Shown: positions 25,328 through 34,162 of the stretch, in pieces
Position numbering within the stretch: the stretch's first letter is position 1
Layout: the number at the start of each line of letters is the position of its first letter
From: Fibrobacter sp.
GTDB taxonomy: Bacteria > Fibrobacterota > Fibrobacteria > Fibrobacterales > Fibrobacteraceae
Reading direction: 5' to 3'
Assembly: GCA_012511955.1 (NCBI GenBank)
Contig: JAAZFC010000008.1
Coordinates: 1 to 54,035 of the forward strand
Length of the DNA stretch: 54,035 bases
Position numbers and translations under genes: made by a program
The notes under the pieces: model-generated
Told to the model about the DNA's origin: nothing
Databases searched by the model: none
What the model saw: only the letters and a program-made list of their open reading frames with translations

Positions 25328-26620
25328 ATGATTACGAAGATAAAGCTTTTTTGGCAACAAATTTCAGATAAAGACCGCCGTATGATACGATGGACGCTTT
25401 TAGTTTGTGCTGGGATCTTGAGCGTTTCTTTTGTGGCTTTGATTTTATATGTGAAATTCGTCCCTTCTGTTGCCGTGGATGATTTGGAACTCGGTGATAG
25501 TAACGCTTGGGTTGATACTGAAAGTGAAAATTTAGAAGTGGGTTTAGCTGATATCCCTCCTTTACCTGGGGGAGAAATTTTTGCGAGTTTAGACAGTTTC
25601 AATAATAGTGCTCACAAAGAATTGGCTAAGATATATTTGGAAAGACGACTGTTTTCTAAAAGTTTATTGCACGCCGAGCGCATTGCGCCGTGGATGGAAG
25701 AAGATCTAGAGTTTCAGGGACAAATAGGTAGCACATATTTACAAGCTGGTCGCCCCCATGAAGCCATTGCTCCTTTGGAGTTAGCTTTGCAAAAACATCG
25801 TGATAATGCGGAGTTGTGGGCAGATTTAGCTTTAGCTCGTTTTCGGGGGATGCAAGGGGATAGCGGCATTAGCACCATTGAAAAAGCCATGGAAAAATTT
25901 CCTAATAATCCATTATTGCTTACTCATAGAGCTGCCATGTTGGGAGAAGTTCGACATCGCAATGCCACTGGGGAAAAAATATTTCAAAATCTGTTAAAGC
26001 AATTTCCTAATTATGCACCTGCTCGCTATCAGTTTGGTCGTTTTTTAATGAATCAAAGCAATTTTGGTTCAGCTTATAGGCAGTTGTTAGCAGCGCAAAA
26101 ATTAGATCCCTTTGATTCGCGTATTCATGCCCGCATAGGCATGGCGCAGTTTTATTTGGGACGAGATAAAGAGGCAGAAAAATCTTATAAGACAGCCTTG
26201 GCTATGAATAGTTTAGACTACAACACTTGGTTTAATTTAGGGGAATTGTATCTGTCTTTGGCCAATGAAAACACCACTCCATCGGGGTTTAAGGCCTACA
26301 CTCGTTTGGCATTAGAGGCTTATTTGACTACTTTAGCGCACCAACCCGAACATTACGATGCCCATTATCGCGTGGGTTCTATATTAAATATAAACAAGCA
26401 AAACCGCGAAGCGATACTGCATTTGCAAAAGGCTTTGAATGCTAATCCCCAGTCGGTTCCTGTGCTTTTACAGCTCGCTGCAGCCTGGGAATCTTTGGGG
26501 GAATACATTAAGGCATGGGACTATACGCAAAAGGCTTTTGAAATAGAACCATACAATAAAGTCTTGGTTTCTCAGATACAACGCCTAAAAAATGTTAAGG
26601 AAAGTCGTCCTGACACTTGA
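25328..26620 (+). CDS. Membrane-anchored TPR protein
   Basis: 430 residues: cytoplasmic basic N-terminus, one TM helix (about 22-46), then an acidic spacer and a superhelix of TPR-like repeats from about 95 to the end (e.g. GSTYLQAGRPHEAIAPLELAL, AELWADLALARFRG, FNLGELYLSL, RVGSILNINKQNREAILHLQ). TPRs mediate protein contacts; topology suggests periplasmic display. A 113-base intergenic region precedes it. The promoter of the HU gene overlaps its stop codon. No enzymatic domain. Confidence 0.75.
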   Translation: MITKIKLFWQQISDKDRRMIRWTLLVCAGILSVSFVALILYVKFVPSVAVDDLELGDSNAWVDTESENLEVGLADIPPLPGGEIFASLDSFNNSAHKELAKIYLERRLFSKSLLHAERIAPWMEEDLEFQGQIGSTYLQAGRPHEAIAPLELALQKHRDNAELWADLALARFRGMQGDSGISTIEKAMEKFPNNPLLLTHRAAMLGEVRHRNATGEKIFQNLLKQFPNYAPARYQFGRFLMNQSNFGSAYRQLLAAQKLDPFDSRIHARIGMAQFYLGRDKEAEKSYKTALAMNSLDYNTWFNLGELYLSLANENTTPSGFKAYTRLALEAYLTTLAHQPEHYDAHYRVGSILNINKQNREAILHLQKALNANPQSVPVLLQLAAAWESLGEYIKAWDYTQKAFEIEPYNKVLVSQIQRLKNVKESRPDT

Positions 26621-26645
26621 CTCAAGACTTTTTAAAATGTATTAT
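26617..26645 (+). promoter_or_regulatory. Sigma70-type promoter for the HU/IHF gene
   Basis: TTGACT (26617-26622), 17-base spacer, TATTAT (26640-26645), placed 31 bases before the HU start codon. The -35 box overlaps the TPR stop codon. Confidence 0.65.
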
Positions 26646-26676
26646 ATAGTCATAAGTTGGTGATATTAAATAGATT

Positions 26677-26994
26677 ATGACTAATGTAACGAAAAAAGAT
26701 TTGGTGGCTAACATAGCTAAGCAAACTGGTTTAACCCAAGTTGATACTAAGATTATAGTGGAGGGCTTTTTGGACTCCATTGCTAAGGCTTTAATAGAAG
26801 GGAATAATATTGAAATTCGCGGCTTTGGTCGCTTTAAAGTACGCACTCGAAAAGCGCGTATGGCCCGTAACCCCCGCACAGGAGAGCCAGTAAAAGTAAA
26901 AGAAGGGGTAAAACCAGTGTTCGAAGCTAGTAGAGGACTGCAAAAAACCATAAACGAGCAAATTAAAGCAAGTTTGGAAAACGATGACAGCTAA
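26677..26994 (+). CDS. HU/IHF-family DNA-binding protein
   Basis: Histone-like nucleoid protein. MTNVTKKDLVANIAKQTGL, the EIRGFGRFKVRTRKARMARNP arm-and-loop (given by position about 47-67) and RNPRTGEPVKV with the intercalating Pro region are the HU/IHF signature. The 105 residues include a C-terminal extension. It could be an IHF subunit or a homodimeric HU. Its end overlaps the smpB start by 11 bases. Confidence 0.92.
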   Translation: MTNVTKKDLVANIAKQTGLTQVDTKIIVEGFLDSIAKALIEGNNIEIRGFGRFKVRTRKARMARNPRTGEPVKVKEGVKPVFEASRGLQKTINEQIKASLENDDS

Positions 26995-27448
26995 GGCACC
27001 TACTATTAGAAACCGCAAAGCTTTGCACAATTATTTTGTGGAAGAACGCTTTGAGGTGGGTATTGTTTTGCGTGGAACCGAAATCAAATCCATACGCGAA
27101 TCACAGATTAGTTTGGCGGAAGCCTGGGTAGATGTTTCCGATAAAATGGAGCTATGGTTGGTGGGAGCCCATATAAATGAATATAAATATTCCGCCCATG
27201 CCGTTCACGATTCGGTACGGCGGCGCAAACTATTGGCCCATCGTCATGAAATTGTAAAAATGCACAAAGCTGTACAATTAAGAGGGTTGACCATTGTTCC
27301 CTTAAAACTTTATTTTAAAAATCGTCGAGCTAAATTAGAAATTGGTATTTGTCGAGGTAAAGGCGATAGAGACCGGCGTCAAGATGTGTTTAAAAGAGAA
27401 GCCAAACGAGAAATGGACCGTGAAATGAAAAGGGCTAATTTCCGATGA
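26984..27448 (+). CDS. smpB: SsrA-binding protein SmpB
   Basis: Binds tmRNA for rescue of stalled ribosomes. Conserved segments: RNRKALHNYFVEERFEVGI, LRGTEIKSIRESQISLAEA, WLVGAHINEY, LLAHRHEI, GLTIVPLKLYFKN and KLEIGICRGKGDRDRRQD with the basic tail. 154 residues, normal. ATG overlaps the HU stop; the stop overlaps the amidase start by 4 bases (ATGA). Confidence 0.95.
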   Translation: MTAKAPTIRNRKALHNYFVEERFEVGIVLRGTEIKSIRESQISLAEAWVDVSDKMELWLVGAHINEYKYSAHAVHDSVRRRKLLAHRHEIVKMHKAVQLRGLTIVPLKLYFKNRRAKLEIGICRGKGDRDRRQDVFKREAKREMDREMKRANFR

Positions 27449-28914
27449 AAAAAATCTGTTGTATATTGCTTTTTTCAGTGGCTTGGCTTTTTGGACAAAA
27501 CATTAAGGTACAATATCAAGGGCAAACTTGGCCTTTGAATGATATGGTTTTCCAAGAGAGTCAAAATACTTGGTTTAATGCGGGAGAACTGTTTTCTCGT
27601 TTAAATATAAATCATCAATGGAACCCATATAATCAGCAAATAGTTGTGCAAGGTATGGGCAAAACACTAGTTTTTGTGCCTAATTTTCGTGTTTATCAGT
27701 GTGAAACAGACTTTGGCGTTTTAGAGCAAGTGCCGCAATTGCGTCGAGGAAATTTATGGCTGACTCAAAAAGATTTAACCGCAGTTTTGCAAAAGTGGGC
27801 GGCTTTAAATTTAACATGGAGCAGTGCAGAAAATGTACTGCTTATAAACCCAGTGCAGGATTTGCTTAACGCCAAGCTAGAATCGAGAAATAATGGGGAT
27901 TTATTAGAATTGAATTTTGCCCAAAAAGTTCGCTATGAATCGTTTTTTCATGCCCCACATTTTATTTTGCGGTTAAACAACATAAAAGTTGATTCAGAAA
28001 GTTTAAAAAGCTTAAAAGGCAAATTAGCTCGCAAAATCACCGTATTGCAAGAGGAAAAAGCCGTACAAGTTACAGTTTTGCTTTCCAGTATCTCTGAAGG
28101 AGGCGAACTTTTAGAAAAAGATGATGGTAAAACCTTGCAAATATTGTTTAGAAGACCGCAAAAATCTGAACAACAAAGTTACGCTCCGACCCCTGAAATT
28201 AACACAAAAAAAATTAAAACCGTGGTAATAGATCCAGGGCATGGTGGAAAAGATCCTGGGGCTATTGGTTTGAAAGCTAAGGAAAAAGATATAGTCTTGG
28301 CGGTGGGTTTATTGTTGCGCGATAAGCTGAAAAAAGAGGGTTTTAAGGTGAAAATGACCCGGGATACAGACAAATTTGTGGAATTACAAGAGCGTCCAGC
28401 CATTGCCTCTAAAGCAGGTGGCGATTTATTTATATCTCTGCATTGTAATGCCATTGATGGTAATGTACAGCGCAAGCGTCGAGTAGAAGGATTTAAGATC
28501 TACATTTTGCGAGAAGCGGAATCCGAAGAAGATCGCGCCATTGCCCGCAGGGAAAATCAAGCTGCTATGCTTTCATCGAAGAAAACCAAAGCTGAAATTT
28601 CACCAGTGGAATGGATTCTGTTGGAAAATCAGTTGAATTTATATACAAAAGAGAGTGAAACTTTCACTTCGATTTTGGTGGATACCATGTCCCAAGGCAA
28701 AATCGCAAAACTGGGCAGTGGCGCCGGACAAGCGGGATTTATGGTGTTAGTGGGCGCTTTTATGCCCAGTGCTTTGGTGGAGCTAGGCTTTATAACCAAT
28801 CCCAATGATGAATTGTATATGATGAGCAAAAAAGGGCAAGCGGATTTGGCGGAACGAATTTCCCAAGCAGTAGTTGCTTATCGCAATAGCGTAGAAAAAC
28901 GCTATATTAAATAA
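27445..28914 (+). CDS. amiC: N-acetylmuramoyl-L-alanine amidase (Amidase_3)
   Basis: Periplasmic peptidoglycan amidase for daughter-cell separation. Signal peptide 1-17 (LLFSVAWLFG). Residues 20-130 resemble copper-amine-oxidase-like repeats, 140-245 an AMIN-type targeting domain (LLELNFAQKVRYESFF...), and 265-480 Amidase_3 with zinc ligands in VVIDPGHGGKDPGA, FISLHCNA and the Glu of ALVELGFITNPND. A helix inserted between the last two motifs (about 360-400) is like the autoinhibitory segment relieved by LytM activators such as EnvC. The degenerate LytM protein at 5090 is a possible activator. Confidence 0.9.
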   Translation: MKKICCILLFSVAWLFGQNIKVQYQGQTWPLNDMVFQESQNTWFNAGELFSRLNINHQWNPYNQQIVVQGMGKTLVFVPNFRVYQCETDFGVLEQVPQLRRGNLWLTQKDLTAVLQKWAALNLTWSSAENVLLINPVQDLLNAKLESRNNGDLLELNFAQKVRYESFFHAPHFILRLNNIKVDSESLKSLKGKLARKITVLQEEKAVQVTVLLSSISEGGELLEKDDGKTLQILFRRPQKSEQQSYAPTPEINTKKIKTVVIDPGHGGKDPGAIGLKAKEKDIVLAVGLLLRDKLKKEGFKVKMTRDTDKFVELQERPAIASKAGGDLFISLHCNAIDGNVQRKRRVEGFKIYILREAESEEDRAIARRENQAAMLSSKKTKAEISPVEWILLENQLNLYTKESETFTSILVDTMSQGKIAKLGSGAGQAGFMVLVGAFMPSALVELGFITNPNDELYMMSKKGQADLAERISQAVVAYRNSVEKRYIK

Positions 28915-28941
28915 TATCTTCATTTTTTAAAGAGGTAATTT

Positions 28942-29667
28942 ATGGCAGGCCATTCAAAATGGGCAAATATCAAGCGCAAAAAAGCTAAAACCGATGTGGC
29001 GAGAGCCAAAGTTTGGAATAAGTTACTAAAAGAAATTACAGTAGCTGCAAAGTTGGGCGGTGGCGATCCCGATGCTAATCCAAGGTTGCGGGCTGCTATT
29101 CTCAAAGGAAGAGGTCAATCCTTGCCTATGAAAAACATTGAGGGGGCTATTGACAAAGCTGTGGGGAACACCGATGCTAATAATATGGAAGAGCCTATGT
29201 ACGAAGGCTATGGTCCCGAAGGTACAGCGATTTTGGTAAAATGTATGACAGACAATCGCACCCGCACCGTGGCTGAAGTGCGTAATGCTTTTAATAAAAA
29301 TGGCGGAAATATGGGCGAACCTGGTTCCGTGGCTTGGGGTTTTGCGCATCAGGGCGTGATTATTATTGATGCTAGCGTTTATGAAGAAGAACAAGTCATG
29401 GATGTAGTTTTGGAAGCTGGTGCCCTTGATATGACAAGTGTAGATGGGGTTTTTGAGGTGATTACCGAAGTAGAGCAGTTTAATGCAGTGAGTGCTGCTT
29501 TAGAAAATGCAAAAATAGACATGCTTAGTGCCGAATTGGCGTATAACCATTCTACCCCGGTGCAGTTAGAAGGCGAATCTGTGCAAGTTTTGATGAAACT
29601 CATTGAAAAGCTTGAAGATTTAGATGATGTGCAAGATGTATATCACAACGCTGAGTTCGATGATTAA
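28942..29667 (+). CDS. yebC: YebC/PmpR family protein
   Basis: AGHSKWANIKRKKAKTD is the invariant start of the family, followed by NPRLRAAILKGRGQSLPMKNIEGAI, YEGYGPEGTAILV, TDNRTRTVAEVR and GNMGEPGSVAW. 241 residues. Annotated as a transcriptional regulator in many genomes; recent work links the family to translation at proline-rich stretches. Good Shine-Dalgarno (AAAGAGG). It sits just upstream of ruvC as in many bacteria. Confidence 0.95.
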   Translation: MAGHSKWANIKRKKAKTDVARAKVWNKLLKEITVAAKLGGGDPDANPRLRAAILKGRGQSLPMKNIEGAIDKAVGNTDANNMEEPMYEGYGPEGTAILVKCMTDNRTRTVAEVRNAFNKNGGNMGEPGSVAWGFAHQGVIIIDASVYEEEQVMDVVLEAGALDMTSVDGVFEVITEVEQFNAVSAALENAKIDMLSAELAYNHSTPVQLEGESVQVLMKLIEKLEDLDDVQDVYHNAEFDD

Positions 29668-29690
29668 ATGCGCGCTTTTAGGAATAGATC

Positions 29691-30245
29691 GTGTTAGTAT
29701 TAGGGATTGATCCGGGATCCCACAGCACGGGTTTTGCTTTTTTATTAAATAAAAGCACCTCTAAAGATCCCAAAGTCTTGGAATACGGTACCATCAAAGC
29801 TCCAAGGAGAGCAGAATTACCTTTACGCCTAAAGTATATATGCCATGAGTTAGAACAGCGTATAGGGGTTTATAAACCCCAGCATTTAGCCATGGAAGAA
29901 AGCTTTTTTGCGAAAAATCCCCGCACTGCACTGGTTTTAGGACATGCGCGGGGAGCTATCATGGCCACCGCCTTGCGTTATGACATCGAAATTGCAGAAT
30001 ATAGCCCAAGCTCCATAAAAAAAGCTGTTACGGGCAACGGTGGAGCAAGCAAAGAAATGGTGGCAAAAATGGTGAAACTCTTGCTGAATTTGCGGGAGAT
30101 CGACGATTCTACTGATGCCACTGATGCTTTGGCCATAGCCTTGGCTTTTTTGCACAATCAAAGAGAAAAACCTAAATTAGCAAACACCATATCGCCAGAA
30201 GTTTTAAAATTATTAGCGCGCAGCAAAGGAAGGCATAGACGATGA
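29691..30245 (+). CDS. ruvC: Holliday junction resolvase RuvC
   Basis: Endonuclease that cuts Holliday junctions. Acidic catalytic residues present: Asp in LGIDPGSHSTGF, Glu in AMEESFF, and Asp pair in DSTDATDALAIALAF. GTG start with AGGA about 10 bases upstream. It overlaps ruvA by 4 bases. RuvC, RuvA and RuvB are consecutive, giving the full RuvABC resolvasome from one transcript. Confidence 0.95.
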   Translation: MLVLGIDPGSHSTGFAFLLNKSTSKDPKVLEYGTIKAPRRAELPLRLKYICHELEQRIGVYKPQHLAMEESFFAKNPRTALVLGHARGAIMATALRYDIEIAEYSPSSIKKAVTGNGGASKEMVAKMVKLLLNLREIDDSTDATDALAIALAFLHNQREKPKLANTISPEVLKLLARSKGRHRR

Positions 30246-30820
30246 TTGAAAGAGTAAGTGGAAAATTAATACGCAATGGTGGTACTTTTGCTGTGATAGA
30301 TTGCGGTGGGGTGGGGTATAAGCTGAATGTCAGTGCGCGTACTGGCTCAGAACTTCCCTCCGAAGGAGAGGCTCTAACCTTGCTTAGCTTTTTGCATGTG
30401 CGCGAAGGCATTATGCAGTTATATGGGTTTTTGCACGAGTCAGAGAGAGAGGTGTTATTAGCTTTGATAGGATTTTCTGGCATTGGTCCTAGATTGGGGC
30501 AAAGAATTTTGTCAGAAATTGCGCCTTTGGATCTAATGGCTCTTATTGCCACCGAAAACCGTGTGGGTTTAACAAAGATCAAGGGCATTGGCAAAAAAAC
30601 CGCAGAATTATTGGTGTTGGGGCTTAAAGACTTGGCCTTGAGCGCATCGGCAGAAACAGATTTGAAGATCAGTGGGCCCATGCACGATGCCATGTTAGCC
30701 TTAGTTTCTTTAGGGGTAAGAGAAAATAAAGCGCAAAAAGCTTTGGAAAAAGCTGTAAAAGAACTGGGAAGCGATGCTAGTTTAGCCCAACTGATACCTA
30801 CAGCTTTGAAACACACTTAA
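30242..30820 (+). CDS. ruvA: Holliday junction branch-migration protein RuvA
   Basis: Tetrameric junction-binding subunit. OB domain (MIERVSGKLIRNGGTFAVIDCGGVGY by position 1-27, LLSFLHVREG, LYGFLHESERE), then the double helix-hairpin-helix (LIGFSGIGPRLGQRILSE, KIKGIGKKTAELLVLGLKD) and a C-terminal domain III (ALVSLGVRENKAQKALEKA) that contacts RuvB. 192 residues, complete. Coupled to ruvC and followed 14 bases later by ruvB. Confidence 0.95.
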   Translation: MIERVSGKLIRNGGTFAVIDCGGVGYKLNVSARTGSELPSEGEALTLLSFLHVREGIMQLYGFLHESEREVLLALIGFSGIGPRLGQRILSEIAPLDLMALIATENRVGLTKIKGIGKKTAELLVLGLKDLALSASAETDLKISGPMHDAMLALVSLGVRENKAQKALEKAVKELGSDASLAQLIPTALKHT

Positions 30821-30834
30821 TCTATATTTAAATT

Positions 30835-31869
30835 ATGTCCATAGAGCGCATTACCAATCCTGAACAAATTCATGAAGACTCCATTGAAGATCGCGGTTTA
30901 AGACCTCGTAGCTTGCAGGAGTTTACAGGGCAAGAAACTTTAAAAGAAAGCTTATCCATAGCCCTGAGTGCAGCAAAAATGCGCGAAGAAGCGGTGGACC
31001 ATTGCTTGTTAGCAGGTCCTCCTGGTTTGGGAAAGACCACTTTAGCGGCGATTATAGCCCAAGAAATGGACACGCAACTACATATAACTTCGGGTCCTGT
31101 TTTAGAAAAACCTTCGGATTTAGCAGGGATATTAACTTCTTTGCAAGCGGGAGAAGTGCTTTTTATAGATGAAATTCACCGTTTAAATCGTTCCATCGAA
31201 GAATATCTCTATGTGGCCATGGAAGATTTTCGCTTAGATATTATGATTGATAGCGGCCCTGCGGCCCGTAGCGTGAATATTCCTCTGCAACCTTTTACAT
31301 TAGTGGGCGCCACCACCAGAGCGGGGATGCTTTCTGCTCCCTTTCGCGACCGTTTTGGCTTGCAGTTTCGCTTGGAAATGTATAACCCCCAAGAATTAGC
31401 GCAGATTTTAGGCCGTTCGGCAGGGATTTTAGATGTGAGCTTGCAAAGCGATGCCGCAGAGCTCTTAGCAGCGCGCAGCCGTGGTACTCCTCGCATTGCC
31501 AATAGAGTTTTGCGCCGTTGCAGAGATGTGGCTCAAGTGGTGGGCGATTCTGTGGTAACAGTAAAAGTTGCCAACAAGACTTTAGATATGTTAGGTATAG
31601 ACGAACATGGCTTAGATTTAATGGATCGCACCATTTTAGAAACTCTTATAGATAAATTTAATGGGGGGCCTGTGGGTTTAAGCACTATTGGTGCGGCCAT
31701 AGGAGAAGAAGCTTCTACCATTGAAGAAGTATATGAACCTTATTTAATTCAACAAGGATTTTTAGCGCGCACCCAGCGGGGGAGAGTAGCCACGGTTAGA
31801 GCTTACCAGAAATTACACCGGACAGTTCCCAAGTCCCATCAGGATTTGCAAGAAGAACTTCTATTTTAG
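30835..31869 (+). CDS. ruvB: Holliday junction branch-migration ATPase RuvB
   Basis: AAA+ hexameric motor. RPRSLQEFTGQ, Walker A GPPGLGKTTLA, Walker B LFIDEIHRL, the sensor GATTRAG and arginine finger PFRDRFG, and the C-terminal winged-helix with TRRGRVAT-like TQRGRVAT. 344 residues, full length. Ends the ruvCAB cluster; the PilZ gene starts 32 bases further on. Confidence 0.96.
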   Translation: MSIERITNPEQIHEDSIEDRGLRPRSLQEFTGQETLKESLSIALSAAKMREEAVDHCLLAGPPGLGKTTLAAIIAQEMDTQLHITSGPVLEKPSDLAGILTSLQAGEVLFIDEIHRLNRSIEEYLYVAMEDFRLDIMIDSGPAARSVNIPLQPFTLVGATTRAGMLSAPFRDRFGLQFRLEMYNPQELAQILGRSAGILDVSLQSDAAELLAARSRGTPRIANRVLRRCRDVAQVVGDSVVTVKVANKTLDMLGIDEHGLDLMDRTILETLIDKFNGGPVGLSTIGAAIGEEASTIEEVYEPYLIQQGFLARTQRGRVATVRAYQKLHRTVPKSHQDLQEELLF

Positions 31870-31901
31870 CTAGTAATTATTAAATTTGGCTTGGAGTTTA
31901 A

Positions 31902-32621
31902 ATGAACCATAAAGGCATAGCTGTTTTAGTGTATGACAAAGCCGAAGAACGACGGCCTCTTTGGCTTCGAATGCTATTGTCTTATGGTTTTGCGCCGAGC
32001 ATGATGGATAATTATGCCGAATTTGTAAAAATGGTAGCCACTCGCAAATATCCTTTGGTAGCATGTGTGGTTGCAAATATTGAAGAAGCTTTAACTTTGA
32101 AAGTGTTTAGAGAGCGGGTAGAGTTCCGCTATATTCAAATTGTGCTGATATTAGAAGACGCACGACAAGAAACGGTGCTTGAGTTAATTAAGATGGGCTT
32201 TTACAATCTTTTAACCCTTGATCAAATAGGCAATCCCTTAATAGATAAAATGACTGCACTTACAGAACATTTAGCAGGAGCCAAAGAACGGCGCCAACAT
32301 GTGCGCGTGCAAATTATGGCCTATGAAAATGCTAGGGTGGTTTTAACTCTGTCTAATCAACGCAAAGTTACTTCTATTGTAAAAAATCTCAGCTTAGGTG
32401 GCTTACAAATTTCATTTAGAGATCGAGTTTTTGTGCGCTTTAGTGTAGGTGAAGTTTTTAGAAGTTCTTTAGTAGTTTTTAAAGATATGGATTTCACCAC
32501 TGATTTAGAAGTTGTGGCTGTGCACAACAAAGGTTTACAGTTAAAGTTTGTGAATTTAAGCGAAGAACAAAATAATAAAGTCGCTGCATTGATTTATGAG
32601 CGACTTTATTTTGGTTTTTAA
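31902..32621 (+). CDS. PilZ-domain protein with receiver-like N-terminus
   Basis: Residues 1-125 look like a response-regulator receiver fold (IAVLVYDKAEERRPLWLRMLL, LVACVVANIEEA, YIQIVLILED) but lack the acidic pocket and phospho-acceptor Asp, so it is a pseudo-receiver. The C-terminal PilZ domain carries both c-di-GMP motifs: Arg-x3-Arg in RRQHVR and Asn-x-Ser-x2-Gly in NLSLGG. It should bind cyclic di-GMP. The GGDEF cyclase at 37794 is a possible source of the ligand. Target process unknown. Confidence 0.75.
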   Translation: MNHKGIAVLVYDKAEERRPLWLRMLLSYGFAPSMMDNYAEFVKMVATRKYPLVACVVANIEEALTLKVFRERVEFRYIQIVLILEDARQETVLELIKMGFYNLLTLDQIGNPLIDKMTALTEHLAGAKERRQHVRVQIMAYENARVVLTLSNQRKVTSIVKNLSLGGLQISFRDRVFVRFSVGEVFRSSLVVFKDMDFTTDLEVVAVHNKGLQLKFVNLSEEQNNKVAALIYERLYFGF

Positions 32622-32633
32622 ACTGTTAAATAT

Positions 32634-33089
32634 TTATTCTTCATCTTCTTCGTTTTCTTGATTGACTAGTTTGCCTAGCAAATCATCTATATCAATACTT
32701 TCTACGATATCTCTATCATTAAAAGTAACCACAATGTTGTATTTTCCCCAACCAATGCGACGAGCTTTTTTGCCTTCTACGGAAGCTGCGTCCACAGCTA
32801 AGAAAGCTTCTTCATTTTCACGGTTAGGTAATCTTTTGCTTTTAGCTAAACGAGTTACATTGGTTAAAGATTTGTCTTTGGCATCTTTAATATCTATTAC
32901 AAGTTCCCACAAGACATTATTGTTTACATTTATTTCACCAGCTTGTTTTAGTTGATGGTTAACATTTTCCATAACTTTGCTTACATGTTTTTGTGCTTGG
33001 GAATGGGCATCCTTTTTAACATAAAAGAGCAGACCAATAAAAAGCACATTTAGTACAACAGATAAGATTAAAATGTTTCTTTGGTTCAT
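32634..33089 (-). CDS. Small membrane-anchored hypothetical protein
   Basis: 151 residues: one N-terminal hydrophobic helix (about 5-25, uncleaved-anchor type), a short amphipathic coiled region (SQAQKHVSKVMENVNHQL), then a charged domain with KKARRIGWGKYNIVVTF and a very acidic tail (NQENEEDEE). No family recognised. It ends 12 bases from the convergent PilZ gene and is separated from the STAS gene upstream by 75 bases. Confidence 0.55.
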   Translation of the reverse strand: MNQRNILILSVVLNVLFIGLLFYVKKDAHSQAQKHVSKVMENVNHQLKQAGEINVNNNVLWELVIDIKDAKDKSLTNVTRLAKSKRLPNRENEEAFLAVDAASVEGKKARRIGWGKYNIVVTFNDRDIVESIDIDDLLGKLVNQENEEDEE

Positions 33090-33164
33090 TTGAGCCTCAT
33101 TAATTAAGTGAACATTAAATTGAATTTAACCTTTAGCATAGCAAAAACCAAGGGAAAAATCAAA

Positions 33165-33506
33165 TTATTGAGAAAAAACTTGCAAATCAGGGTCGTTTTC
33201 GTTTACAACTTCAAATATATCCAGCAAATTGGTGATTTCTAGCAGTTCTTTACTTGAATCTGGGATATTCATCAGTTGTAAAGTGGCTTTACTGTTTGTT
33301 GCAGCAGTGTATGCAGATACTAATTCGCCTATGCCCGTGCTATCTATTTGTGTTACCTTGTCGAGATTTATAATCACTCGTTTGAGCCCTTGATCAAATA
33401 GAGCTTTTATAGAGCCTCGCAATGATTGATTTAATGCTGTGGCGGTTAATTTGTTATAAACAGAAACAATTGCCGTAGCATCTTTTTCTTTTATTTCTAA
33501 CTTCAT
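33165..33506 (-). CDS. Anti-sigma factor antagonist (STAS domain, SpoIIAA-like)
   Basis: A single-domain STAS protein of 113 residues. VIINLDKVTQIDSTGIGELVSAY contains the typical DSTGIG phosphorylation site at about residue 54; family members switch anti-sigma kinases by this Ser. No RsbW-type kinase or sigma factor adjoins it, so the partner is elsewhere. A good minus-strand promoter lies just upstream. It is the second STAS protein in this window but, unlike the one at 4512, has no membrane helix. Confidence 0.88.
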   Translation of the reverse strand: MKLEIKEKDATAIVSVYNKLTATALNQSLRGSIKALFDQGLKRVIINLDKVTQIDSTGIGELVSAYTAATNSKATLQLMNIPDSSKELLEITNLLDIFEVVNENDPDLQVFSQ

Positions 33507-33547
33507 TATTATGTACTCTCATTTTTTATATTGATGTGGATAATCTT

Positions 33548-33575
33548 ATTTTATGATTTCTTTTTTAAAAATCAA
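33548..33575 (-). promoter_or_regulatory. Sigma70-like promoter for the STAS gene
   Basis: On the minus strand: TTGATT (33575-33570), 16-base spacer, TAAAAT (33553-33548), about 40 bases upstream of the STAS start codon. Spacing and sequence fit sigma70; the region is AT-rich, so chance matches are possible. Confidence 0.4.
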
Positions 33576-33583
33576 GAAAAGAA

Positions 33584-34084
33584 ATGCTTATGAATGTAAA
33601 AAAACAAAAACAAAAGCCCTGGGAACAGGTAAATAACAATCTTATAGAGTTTATAAAGCTGTGGAAAGCTGCTCATGAGTCAGTTTTGGGCTTTCATTGG
33701 AAAAAGCTTCCCCCCTTTAGTTTTATATGGCCTCAGGTGGATTTTTTGCGAATTCAATCACTTATGGCAGATTTATCTAAGCAGTGTTCAGAACAAATTC
33801 GCAATTTACAGGTTTTAATTAAAAAGAGCAACAACTCAGTTGCAGAAGAACAGTTGTTTTATAAAAAGACCATCCCTTATTTGCACAGTTTACAAAATAG
33901 TGCCAAAATTCTTATAAAAATCGCTGCTTTTAAACAGTCTAAATTAGAAAAGAAACCGGTGAAAGCCCGGGATTTAAATCGTTTATTAAAAGACTACGAA
34001 GCTAAAGTTGCAGAGTTAAGAAATAATTCTTTAGTAGCTCGTGAACAATGGTTACTTTTAAATAGCGCCTTATCGGAAAAATAA
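33584..34084 (+). CDS. Hypothetical helical protein
   Basis: 166 residues, basic (many Lys), predicted almost entirely alpha-helical with heptad-like stretches (LLKDYEAKVAELRNNSLVAREQWLLL). No signal peptide, TM segment or recognised motif. An ATG two codons later is an equally good start. Divergent from the STAS gene and upstream of sod. Real gene status rests on length and codon pattern only. Confidence 0.5.
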   Translation: MLMNVKKQKQKPWEQVNNNLIEFIKLWKAAHESVLGFHWKKLPPFSFIWPQVDFLRIQSLMADLSKQCSEQIRNLQVLIKKSNNSVAEEQLFYKKTIPYLHSLQNSAKILIKIAAFKQSKLEKKPVKARDLNRLLKDYEAKVAELRNNSLVAREQWLLLNSALSEK

Positions 34085-34097
34085 GCAGTTTAACTAA

Positions 34098-34150
34098 AAA
34101 TGATATAAATCATTTATACATTAAACCAATATTAACAAACCAATATAACT
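34098..34150 (+). promoter_or_regulatory. Palindrome and tandem repeat upstream of sod, candidate operator
   Basis: A perfect inverted repeat AAATGAT-ATAA-ATCATTT at 34098-34115 (Fur/PerR-box-like in outline), followed by two copies of AAACCAATAT with a 14-base period (34123 and 34137), ending 13 bases before the sod start codon. Position suits regulation of sod. The regulator is inferred, not seen. Confidence 0.4.
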
Positions 34151-34162
34151 CAAGGAGAAATT

